From contig DIAL01000096.1 in NCBI GenBank assembly GCA_002414705.1, positions 6,186 through 15,244 on the forward strand: a stretch of 9,059 nt of DNA, given 5' to 3'. Below, piece by piece: positions 1-5,288 of the stretch. Position numbers and translations under genes: made by a program. Every line of letters starts with the position of its first letter. Position 1 is the stretch's first letter. The notes under the pieces are model-generated. The model was given only the letters and a program-made list of their open reading frames with translations. It made no database searches and was not told the origin of the DNA. The stretch comes from Flavobacteriaceae bacterium UBA5079. Its GTDB lineage: Bacteria; Bacteroidota; Bacteroidia; Flavobacteriales; Flavobacteriaceae.

Positions 1-19
1 ACATTTCGGAAAATAGTGT

Positions 20-52
20 AAAAAAAAAACCGAGGTCCCTCAACCTCGGTTT
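20..52 (-). terminator. Intrinsic terminator, probable attenuator of a leftward operon
   Basis: Read on the minus strand, a 9-10 bp stem (AACCGAGGT pairing with ACCTCGGTT, loop TGAGGG) is followed by a run of about ten T before ACAC. This is a strong intrinsic terminator. It sits downstream of a promoter and a tiny leader ORF and before whatever gene lies left of the window, so it probably acts as a regulated attenuator rather than a plain gene end. The plus strand also has a short T stretch after the hairpin but no nearby gene that needs it. Confidence 0.8.
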
Positions 53-72
53 AGTTTTTATTTGCTTTATTA

Positions 73-111
73 TTATGCTGTTAGATTTAGGGTCTCTAGT
101 ATCAACGACAT
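73..111 (-). CDS. Putative leucine-rich leader peptide (12 aa)
   Basis: This minus-strand ORF encodes MSLILETLNLTA, followed by three in-frame stop codons (TAA TAA TAA). Four of its twelve residues are Leu and one is Ile. The Leu codons are one TTG and three CTA, none being TTA, the common Leu codon of the neighbouring genes. It lies about 50 nt after a predicted transcription start and ends about 20 nt before a strong terminator hairpin. High Leu/Ile content with less common codons followed by a terminator is the known layout of amino-acid attenuation leaders, as in enterobacterial leuL and ilv leaders. I infer control of a leu or ilv operon to the left of the window. The size is far below gene-finder limits, and the downstream gene cannot be seen. 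Confidence 0.6.
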   Translation of the reverse strand: MSLILETLNLTA

Positions 112-169
112 AATGCAAATATTAATTAATTAATCCATTGAACTAAAAAGTATGTCTTTTAGTACACTT

Positions 170-197
170 CAAATATAGAATTAGTTTTCAAAAGCAA
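170..197 (-). promoter_or_regulatory. Promoter of the leader/attenuator transcript
   Basis: On the minus strand TATATTTG (170-177) matches the Bacteroidota -7 consensus TAnnTTTG exactly. TTG (195-197) lies 17 bp upstream, within the spacing known for Flavobacterium promoters. The expected start, near 163, falls at the edge of an ACTAAAA...TTTTAGT inverted repeat (142-163) that could form a 5' hairpin in the leader RNA. Confidence 0.6.
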
Positions 198-216
198 CGT
201 TTAAATACCATTATTT

Positions 217-281
217 TCGATGAAATACACTTAATTTTAACATTTACCGATTAAATATCGCTTTTTATCGACGAAATACAC
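217..281. repeat. Two 14-bp direct repeats in the divergent intergenic region
   Basis: TCGATGAAATACAC (217-230) and TCGACGAAATACAC (268-281) differ at one base and start 51 bp apart. Between them is a short inverted repeat CGAT-TAAAT-ATCG (248-260). The element sits between the leftward leader promoter and the rightward hydrolase gene, so it may be a regulator-binding region for either. No protein can be assigned. The gap of about 280 bp between the leader ORF and the hydrolase gene holds nothing else I can support except promoters. Confidence 0.4.
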
Positions 282-337
282 ATTAGCTCACAATACATTT
301 TAGTGTAAAAATTTAAAATATGCATATCTAAAAACCG

Positions 338-345
338 TAATTTTA
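338..345 (+). promoter_or_regulatory. Weak candidate -7 element for the first hydrolase gene
   Basis: TAATTTTA matches TAnnTTTG except for the last base and lies about 50 bp before the hydrolase start codon. No convincing TTG is present at the usual upstream distance, so this is only the best candidate in the interval. Confidence 0.25.
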
Positions 346-394
346 CGTTATCAATTATATATATCGTCTGTTACCATTTTCAATAATCCATATT

Positions 395-1318
395 ATGAAA
401 TTATTTTTAACCATATTATTTTTTGCATTTACCTTTCAATCATTTGCTCAAGAACCAACCACAACACAAACCGAAATTGAAATATCTCCATTTGTTGATG
501 GCTCTTTATTAGAACCTATAAATGGTAGTAAAAATAGTTTAGCAATTATTATTGGTGATTATGGTCCAACAGATAGAAATGGGAATCAGAATTTTCAAAA
601 AAATAATAATCTTAAAAAAATCGCTTATGTTTTGGCGGAAAATGGCATTAGCTCATTTAGATACGATAAGCGAATAGTAAAACAGATATTAAAAGGACGT
701 GTTAATGCTAGATTAACTTTTAACGATTATATAAAAGATGCTAAAGACGTTGTAAACTATTTTGTAAAAAAAGAAAAATACACATCCATATATATTATTG
801 GACACGGTCAAGGAAGCCTGATTGGTATGCTAGCGACCGATGAAAATATAGCTGGCTTTATATCCCTTGGTGGTTCTGCTAAAAGTATTGACGAAGTTAT
901 TTTAGAACAAATAGACCAAACGGCTCCTAGTTTAAAACCAGATGCTGTACGTGTTTTTAATATCTTAAAAACAGGGAAAACAACAACTGATTTTCCACCA
1001 GCACTTTCAAACATCTTTAGTTTAGACACGCAAGATTTTATGGCTAATTGGATGCAGTATCATCCTGTTGAAGTCATTAAAACCCTAAATCAACCCGTAT
1101 TAATTATTAACGGTACAAAAGATTTACAAGTTTCACCTGAAGAAGCCTCACAACTTCACGAAGCTGCAAAAAAGGGAACTTTAATTAATATAACCAACAT
1201 GAATCATGTGTTATTCATTATTGAAGGTAGTAATCTTGAAAATTCTAAATCTTATAACGAATCTTTTCGTCCATTGGCTCCTGAACTTATTGAAGCACTC
1301 TCAAGTTTTATTAAGTAA
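395..1318 (+). CDS. Secreted alpha/beta-hydrolase-fold protein with a degenerate active site
   Basis: This 307-aa protein begins with a signal peptide (MKLFLTILFFAFTFQSFAQ, probable cleavage after Q19). The fold is recognisable from GPTDRNGN (57-64), RYDKR (89-93), the nucleophile-elbow region GHGQGS (136-141), the acid loop NGTKDLQV (D243) and MNH (H271). The paralogue at 2752-3687 has HGSG where this protein has GDYG (54-57), and GHSQG where it has GHGQG, so Ser is replaced by Gly138. Both the oxyanion motif and the nucleophile are therefore missing, while the Asp and His positions remain. The reading frame is intact, so this is probably a pseudo-enzyme with a binding or regulatory role rather than a decayed gene. 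It is transcribed alone, ending in a hairpin 29 bp downstream. The substrate of the family here is unknown; ordinary catalysis through Ser141 seems unlikely because that Ser is also present beside the real nucleophile in the paralogue. Confidence 0.85.
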   Translation: MKLFLTILFFAFTFQSFAQEPTTTQTEIEISPFVDGSLLEPINGSKNSLAIIIGDYGPTDRNGNQNFQKNNNLKKIAYVLAENGISSFRYDKRIVKQILKGRVNARLTFNDYIKDAKDVVNYFVKKEKYTSIYIIGHGQGSLIGMLATDENIAGFISLGGSAKSIDEVILEQIDQTAPSLKPDAVRVFNILKTGKTTTDFPPALSNIFSLDTQDFMANWMQYHPVEVIKTLNQPVLIINGTKDLQVSPEEASQLHEAAKKGTLINITNMNHVLFIIEGSNLENSKSYNESFRPLAPELIEALSSFIK

Positions 1319-1346
1319 CACACATAAATTCAGAAGAATAAAAAAG

Positions 1347-1370
1347 AAAGCACTCTAAAAAGAGTGCTTT
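1347..1370. terminator. Bidirectional hairpin terminator after the first hydrolase
   Basis: AAAGCACTCT (1347-1356), loop AAAA and AGAGTGCTTT (1361-1370) form a perfect 10-bp stem. On the plus strand only three T follow (part of the stem), whereas on the minus strand a CTTTTTT run follows. The hairpin can end the hydrolase transcript and is stronger as a leftward terminator. Confidence 0.65.
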
Positions 1371-1410
1371 CCTAACTAACCAACCAAAAATATGAAATGT
1401 TATTGCTTTT

Positions 1411-1440
1411 TAATTAAAGTAACCACACTCTAATTAAAGT
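1411..1440. repeat. Short direct repeat TAATTAAAGT x2
   Basis: TAATTAAAGT occurs at 1411-1420 and again at 1431-1440, exactly 20 bp apart (two helical turns), in the gap before the SPFH promoter. Its AT-rich composition makes chance possible. It could be an upstream regulator site for the SPFH operon, but nothing else supports that. Confidence 0.25.
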
Positions 1441-1488
1441 TAAGTTACAATAACACAAAGTATATTTCAATAGTCATGCCAAAATTGA

Positions 1489-1520
1489 TTTGCAGGACAA
1501 CTAAATTAATGATATATTCG
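1489..1520 (+). promoter_or_regulatory. Promoter of the SPFH operon
   Basis: TTTG (1489-1492) is followed after 20 bp by TATATTCG (1513-1520), which matches the Bacteroidota TAnnTTTG element except for one base. The predicted start near 1526 gives a 5' leader of about 30 nt before the SPFH start codon. The -7 element is overlapped by TGATAT half-sites, suggesting that this promoter is regulated. Confidence 0.55.
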
Positions 1521-1539
1521 TGATATTATTTTAATATCA
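1510..1539. promoter_or_regulatory. Putative operator: three TGATAT half-sites at the SPFH promoter
   Basis: TGATATTA (1521-1528) and TAATATCA (1532-1539) form a perfect 8-3-8 inverted repeat at the predicted transcription start. A third half-site, TGATATAT (1510-1517), lies in direct orientation exactly 11 bp upstream and overlaps the -7 element. One-turn spacing plus a palindrome fits binding of a repressor dimer or tetramer. The operon's own Arc-like RHH protein is an obvious candidate ligand, but that is inference. In RNA the palindrome could alternatively form a small 5' hairpin. Confidence 0.45.
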
Positions 1540-1555
1540 TAATAAACTACTAATC

Positions 1556-2416
1556 ATGAAAGAAGAAAAAATCATTACACCTGCAAACGGGTATTTAATG
1601 TTGTTTGTATTCCTAGTACTATTTTTTGGAAGTATTGCCACTGCTATTGTCACTGAAAACCCAGCTTACATAGCTATTGTTGTTTTAGCATTATTTATTG
1701 CACCTGGTTTTATTATGGTGCAACCAAACGGATCTCGTGTGCTCCTTTTATTTGGAAAATACGTTGGAACCATTAAGGAAAATGGATTTTATTGGACAAA
1801 TCCTTTTTATACCAAGAAAAAAATATCATTGCGGGCGAGTAATTTTGACAGTGAACGACTAAAAGTCAACGATAAACTCGGAAATCCTGTCATGATTAGC
1901 ACCATTTTAGTTTGGCGTGTAGAAAACACTTACAAAGCCGCTTTTGATGTGGATAATTATGAAAATTTTGTGCGTGTACAAACAGATGCTGCTGTAAGAA
2001 AACTAGCCAGTATGTATCCGTATGATAATTTTGCCGACGAAGGTTTAGATGAAGATATCACTTTACGCTCAAGCTTGAATGAAGTCAGTGAAGCTCTAGA
2101 AAAAGAAATTGACGAGCGTTTATCCATAGCAGGAATTGAAGTTCTAGAAGCACGAATTGGCTATTTAGCCTATGCACAAGAAATTGCAAATGCCATGCTA
2201 AAACGTCAACAAGCAACCGCTATTGTTGCTGCCAGACATAAAATTGTGGAAGGTGCGGTAAGTATGGTAGAAATGGCACTTCACGAATTAGGCAAAAAGA
2301 ATATTGTAGAATTAGACGATGACAGAAAAGCTGCTATGGTTAGTAATTTAATGGTTATTTTATGTGGTGATAAAGAAGCATCACCTGTTTTAAACACAGG
2401 TACATTAAATCATTAA
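1556..2416 (+). CDS. SPFH/band-7 domain membrane protein
   Basis: This 286-aa protein has two hydrophobic segments near the N-terminus (about residues 12-32 and 37-55), then an SPFH/prohibitin-type domain: VQPNGSRVLLLFGKYVGTIKENGFYW (55-80), the central segment with MISTILVWRV (113-122), and helical ends with EIDERLSIAGIEVLEARIGYLAYAQEIANAM (184-214). It lacks the long flotillin coiled coil. SPFH proteins oligomerise at membranes and organise proteases, lipids or other partners; the specific role here is unknown. The start is supported by a promoter about 30 nt upstream and by the hydrophobic N-terminus. It is the first gene of a tight five-gene operon, with the next start 1 base after its stop. 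In my knowledge of Bacteroidota genomes this SPFH type often sits near an Arc-family small protein, as here. Confidence 0.9.
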   Translation: MKEEKIITPANGYLMLFVFLVLFFGSIATAIVTENPAYIAIVVLALFIAPGFIMVQPNGSRVLLLFGKYVGTIKENGFYWTNPFYTKKKISLRASNFDSERLKVNDKLGNPVMISTILVWRVENTYKAAFDVDNYENFVRVQTDAAVRKLASMYPYDNFADEGLDEDITLRSSLNEVSEALEKEIDERLSIAGIEVLEARIGYLAYAQEIANAMLKRQQATAIVAARHKIVEGAVSMVEMALHELGKKNIVELDDDRKAAMVSNLMVILCGDKEASPVLNTGTLNH

Positions 2417-2417
2417 A

Positions 2418-2594
2418 ATGACCAACAAACAAATTTTTAGCATTGCCATTGGTAGTAGTATAGGTTCCAGCATTGGTGTTACCATTGGTGCTATTACAGA
2501 AAATGTTGCGCTTGGCGTCATATTTGGAACTCTTATTGGTTCTTGCTTAGGCGTTGTAATTGCGTTTACACGATTTAAAGAAAAAGATTTATGA
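2418..2594 (+). CDS. Small membrane hairpin protein with double glycine zipper (58 aa)
   Basis: This short ORF starts one base after the SPFH stop codon and overlaps the next gene by 4 bp (ATGA), so it is very likely translated. It consists of two hydrophobic helices (about 6-26 and 30-50) and a charged tail, RFKEKDL. Each helix has glycines at a perfect four-residue spacing: G12, G16, G20, G24 in the first and G33, G37, G41, G45 in the second. Such glycine zippers let helices pack closely, giving tight hairpins or oligomers in the membrane. Its position suggests a membrane partner of the SPFH protein. I recognise no named family. An unusual alternative is a small toxin-like or pore-forming peptide, but nothing in the sequence demands it. 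Confidence 0.8.
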   Translation: MTNKQIFSIAIGSSIGSSIGVTIGAITENVALGVIFGTLIGSCLGVVIAFTRFKEKDL

Positions 2595-2749
2595 AAGAAT
2601 ACAAAGTTGAAGTACCGCAGTTAGGTTGGCGAAACCGCATGCAAAGTTTTGAAGATTTACTCAATCAATACGCTCGCGAAGGTTGGAGTGTGGTACATAT
2701 TGCTCAAAATTACACGAGTGTTGTTTTTGAACGTGATAAAAACAGATAA
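2591..2749 (+). CDS. DUF4177 domain protein (52 aa)
   Basis: This small soluble protein starts inside the stop of the previous gene (ATGA overlap), implying coupled translation. It matches the DUF4177 pattern: an opening strand YKVEVP, then FEDLLNQYAREGWSVVHI (20-37), in which the GW after the helix is the hallmark, and a closing strand SVVFERD (43-49). The length of 52 aa is normal for the family. The biochemical function of DUF4177 is not known. Two bases separate its stop from the start of the hydrolase, so it is in the SPFH operon. An internal Met17 is a less likely start because it would remove the first strand. Confidence 0.8.
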   Translation: MKEYKVEVPQLGWRNRMQSFEDLLNQYAREGWSVVHIAQNYTSVVFERDKNR

Positions 2750-2751
2750 TT

Positions 2752-3687
2752 ATGAAAAAAATAAATCTCTTACTTGTTTTACTTTTTGCTTGCCAATTTA
2801 TTGTAGCGCAAAAACTAATTACTTCAGAAGAAGTTATGCTTAAAAATGACAGCATCATTCTTCCTGGCACACTAACCTACAATAAAGAACTAAAACAGCA
2901 GCCTTTAGTTATTTTTATACATGGCTCTGGTAATGTTGACCGAAATGGTAATCAGTTAGGTTTAGCAAATGCTAATTATATCAGACAATTAGCAGATAGC
3001 TTAAACCAACGCGACATTGCATTTTATCGGTATGATAAACGTTCTGCCAATTGGTTGAACTTACGTTTTATGATGAAAGATTTAAATTTCGTTCGTTTTG
3101 TAGATGATGCCAAAATAGCCATCAATAATTTTAAGGATGATAAACGCTTTTCAAATATAACACTTATAGGTCATAGCCAAGGTTCTCTAGTTGCTATGTT
3201 GGCTTCTACTGATTATGTAGATAAATATGTATCTTTAGCTGGACCAGCAGATCCCATTGATGTTATAATGGTTAAGCAACTTAAAATTCAAAATGACACA
3301 TTAGGTATTAAAGCAGAAGTACATTTTAAAGAGCTGAAAGATTCAGGTACTATTGAAGATGTAGACCCTAAATTAATTAGTGTTTTTGCTAAACCAAATC
3401 AACCTTTTTTCAAAACTTGGATGGCATATAATCCTTCTGAAGAAATAAAAAAACTAACCATTCCTATCTTAATTTTAAATGGTGATAAAGATTTACAGGT
3501 TTTTGAAAGCGATGCCAAAGGTTTACATCAAGCAAACCCAAAGTCAGAATTAGTTATTATTCCAAACATGAATCATGTACTAAAACGAATAAATTTGGAT
3601 GAAGATAATGAGAAATCTTACAAATCACCTGATTATCCATTATCCGAAATCTTAATAAACACCCTTGAAACATTTATAAAAAAGTAA
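2752..3687 (+). CDS. Secreted alpha/beta hydrolase with intact catalytic triad
   Basis: This 311-aa protein has a signal peptide (about residues 1-20, ending ...FIVAQ) and a complete alpha/beta-hydrolase set: oxyanion motif HGSG (57-60) followed by DRNGN (63-67), RYDKR (93-97), nucleophile elbow GHSQG with Ser142, acid loop GDKDLQV with Asp247, and NMNH with His275. The family includes esterases, peptidases and acyl-transfer enzymes; the substrate cannot be deduced. It is the fourth gene of the SPFH operon, 2 bp after the DUF4177 gene and 1 bp before the Arc-like gene. It is clearly a paralogue of the protein encoded at 395-1318, sharing NWMQY/TWMAY, NG-KDLQV and NMNHVL motifs and the same length. 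A secreted hydrolase inside an SPFH operon suggests action on an envelope ester or peptide, but this is inference. Confidence 0.9.
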   Translation: MKKINLLLVLLFACQFIVAQKLITSEEVMLKNDSIILPGTLTYNKELKQQPLVIFIHGSGNVDRNGNQLGLANANYIRQLADSLNQRDIAFYRYDKRSANWLNLRFMMKDLNFVRFVDDAKIAINNFKDDKRFSNITLIGHSQGSLVAMLASTDYVDKYVSLAGPADPIDVIMVKQLKIQNDTLGIKAEVHFKELKDSGTIEDVDPKLISVFAKPNQPFFKTWMAYNPSEEIKKLTIPILILNGDKDLQVFESDAKGLHQANPKSELVIIPNMNHVLKRINLDEDNEKSYKSPDYPLSEILINTLETFIKK

Positions 3688-3688
3688 C

Positions 3689-3874
3689 ATGTCCAAGAAA
3701 AAAGCCTTTGCATTACGCATGAATGAAGATATGCTCAAAGCCGTTGAAAAATGGGCTTCTGATGAGTTTCGGAGCACCAATGGCCAAATTGAATGGATGC
3801 TTATGCAATACTTAAAGGAAAACAACAGATACCCAAAACCTAAAAAAAATACACCAAATAAAAGCGACTCCTAA
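3689..3874 (+). CDS. Arc-like ribbon-helix-helix protein (61 aa)
   Basis: The first 46 residues match the Arc/MetJ ribbon-helix-helix fold: strand KAFALRM (5-11), helix A about 12-27, turn RSTNGQIE (28-35, compare RSVNSEIY in phage P22 Arc) and helix B to about 46. A basic, Pro/Lys-rich tail follows. In Arc, base contacts come from strand residues Q9, N11 and R13. By alignment on the shared Phe these are Ala6, Ala8 and Arg10 here, so two polar contacts are absent. DNA binding may thus be altered or lost, and the fold could serve protein interaction instead. It is the last gene of the SPFH operon; its stop codon lies in the loop of the terminator hairpin. Possible roles are autoregulator of the operon or an SPFH-associated adaptor. 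Confidence 0.85.
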   Translation: MSKKKAFALRMNEDMLKAVEKWASDEFRSTNGQIEWMLMQYLKENNRYPKPKKNTPNKSDS

Positions 3875-3887
3875 AGTCGCTTTTTTT
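3861..3887 (+). terminator. Terminator of the SPFH operon
   Basis: AAAGCGACT (3861-3869) pairs with AGTCGCTTT (3875-3883) in a perfect 9-bp stem with loop CCTAA, followed by a T run to 3887. The loop contains the TAA stop codon of the Arc-like gene, and the last codons of that gene form the 5' arm. Confidence 0.9.
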
Positions 3888-3903
3888 AACCCGTTTATTT
3901 TGG

Positions 3904-3910
3904 TATTTTG
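3904..3910 (+). promoter_or_regulatory. Candidate -7 element for the DUF819 gene
   Basis: TATTTTG followed by C lies 19 bp before the DUF819 start codon and just after the operon terminator. It is one base shorter than TAnnTTTG, and no TTG stands at the ideal upstream distance. A promoter is expected here because the preceding terminator is strong. Confidence 0.35.
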
Positions 3911-3929
3911 CACATCTAAATAACCAATC

Positions 3930-5237
3930 ATGCAAGAACCTCTTTTCACTAACGATACCATTGTCTTCGGACTTTTAATGCTCACACTCGGATTCATTTT
4001 TTATACGGAATCCATAAAAACAGGGTTTTGGCCTAAATTTTACAAAATAGTACCAGGTTTATTCATGGCATATATGTTACCAGCCGTATTAACAACCTCT
4101 GGATTGATTGCTCCTGAATGGGAAACCGTCAACGAAGCTGGCGAAATAACTAAAGAAAGCACGAGTCTCTATTATATGGCAAGTCGCTATTTATTGCCTG
4201 CCGCATTAGTTTTAATGACATTAAGCATCGATTTAAAAGCCGTATTTAATTTGGGTTGGAAAGCTCTAGTCATGTTTTTAACAGGAACGTTGGGAATTGT
4301 TATTGGTGGACCTATTGCTATTCTTTTAATTTCTATAGTATCACCAGAAACTGTTGGTGGTGCTGGACCAGATGCTGTTTGGAGAGGACTTTCTACACTT
4401 GCAGGAAGCTGGATTGGTGGTGGTGCCAACCAAACTGCCATGTTAGAAATATATCAATACAATCAGTCTGAATATGGAAAAATGGTATTTGTGGATATTG
4501 TAGTTGCCAATATTTGGATGGCTGTTATTTTAATAGGTATTGGACGTTCTAAAGCCATTGATAAATGGTTGCGTGCAGATAATTCGGCTATTGAAGCTTT
4601 AAAAGATAAAGTAACCTCATTTTCTAAAAGTGTGAATCGTAATCCATCATTAACAGATATTATGATTATTGTAGCTATTGCATTTGGAACAGTGAGCATT
4701 TCCCATATTGGCGCTAATATTTTAGCGCCATTTTTTAGTGATGTGGTAAGTGGTATTGAATCGCAAACCATGAGAAACACCTTTACCTTTTTAGATTCAC
4801 AATTCTTTTGGATGATTAGTATTGCTACATTAATTGCTATTCTTCTCTCATTTACTAAAGCAAAAAACTATGAAGGTGCTGGAGCCAGTAAATTTGGTTC
4901 GGTATTTATTTATATACTCGTTGCATCTATTGGTATGAAAATAGATTTAATGTCCATTTTTGATAATCCTGGACTAATTGCAGTTGGATTAATTTGGATG
5001 ACCATTCACGCTATATTATTAATTATTGTTGCCAAACTTATTAGAGCGCCTTACTTCTTTTTAGCAGTAGGTAGTCAAGCCAATGTTGGTGGTGCAGCCT
5101 CTGCTCCTATTGTAGCATCGGCTTTTCACCCATCGTTAGCAACGGTTGGAGTTCTACTTGCTGTGTTTGGTTATGCCATTGGAACCATTGCTGCTATTGG
5201 TTGTACAATTTTAATGCGATTAGCTGCCGTTGGTTAG
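3930..5237 (+). CDS. DUF819 family multi-pass membrane protein
   Basis: This 435-aa integral membrane protein matches the DUF819 family (YjcL-type, PF05684). Supporting motifs include the N-terminal segment with FYTESIKTGFWPKFYKIVPGL (24-44), ASRYLLPAALVLMTLSIDLKAVF (84-106), AGPDAVWRGLSTLAGSWIGGGANQTA (145-170) and GSQANVGGAASAP (381-393). About ten or more hydrophobic helices are present. The two halves look related: SIDLKAVF...GSWIGGGANQ in the first and MKIDLMSIF...GSQANVGGAA in the second, as expected for a transporter-like fold with two re-entrant or broken helices. The family has no established substrate that I can state. It has a private promoter region, and no terminator is visible before the next gene. 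Confidence 0.9.
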   Translation: MQEPLFTNDTIVFGLLMLTLGFIFYTESIKTGFWPKFYKIVPGLFMAYMLPAVLTTSGLIAPEWETVNEAGEITKESTSLYYMASRYLLPAALVLMTLSIDLKAVFNLGWKALVMFLTGTLGIVIGGPIAILLISIVSPETVGGAGPDAVWRGLSTLAGSWIGGGANQTAMLEIYQYNQSEYGKMVFVDIVVANIWMAVILIGIGRSKAIDKWLRADNSAIEALKDKVTSFSKSVNRNPSLTDIMIIVAIAFGTVSISHIGANILAPFFSDVVSGIESQTMRNTFTFLDSQFFWMISIATLIAILLSFTKAKNYEGAGASKFGSVFIYILVASIGMKIDLMSIFDNPGLIAVGLIWMTIHAILLIIVAKLIRAPYFFLAVGSQANVGGAASAPIVASAFHPSLATVGVLLAVFGYAIGTIAAIGCTILMRLAAVG

Positions 5238-5257
5238 TATTTAAACAATAATTATAA

Positions 5258-5265
5258 GATATTTG
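5258..5265 (+). promoter_or_regulatory. Candidate -7 element for the DUF4369 lipoprotein gene
   Basis: GATATTTG followed by CGCCC matches TAnnTTTG except for the first base and lies 23 bp before the start codon. The nearest upstream TTG (5230-5232) is 25 bp away, rather far, so the -33 part is weak. Confidence 0.4.
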
Positions 5266-5288
5266 CGCCCTAAAATTCAAAATAACCC

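Noticed and set aside
808..1029. Minus-strand ORF of 73 codons inside the first hydrolase gene
   Set aside because: It lies wholly within a convincing signal-peptide protein and has no family features.
1392..1433. Tiny plus-strand ORF MKCYCFLIKVTTL after AACTAACCAACC
   Set aside because: Its leader looks like a flavobacterial 5' region, but the ORF is only 13 codons, has no promoter in front of it (the hairpin at 1347-1370 precedes it) and no recognisable product. It could be a remnant of a lost gene.
2649..2870. ORFs on both strands across the DUF4177/hydrolase junction
   Set aside because: They overlap the real DUF4177 and hydrolase frames, which have family motifs and coupled spacing.
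3689..3874. Arc-like protein as antitoxin of a toxin-antitoxin pair
   Set aside because: No toxin-like gene is adjacent; the neighbours are an SPFH protein, a DUF4177 protein and a secreted hydrolase.
4187..4780. Several ORFs in other frames inside the DUF819 gene
   Set aside because: They are shadows of a long membrane-protein frame; no independent motifs or start signals.
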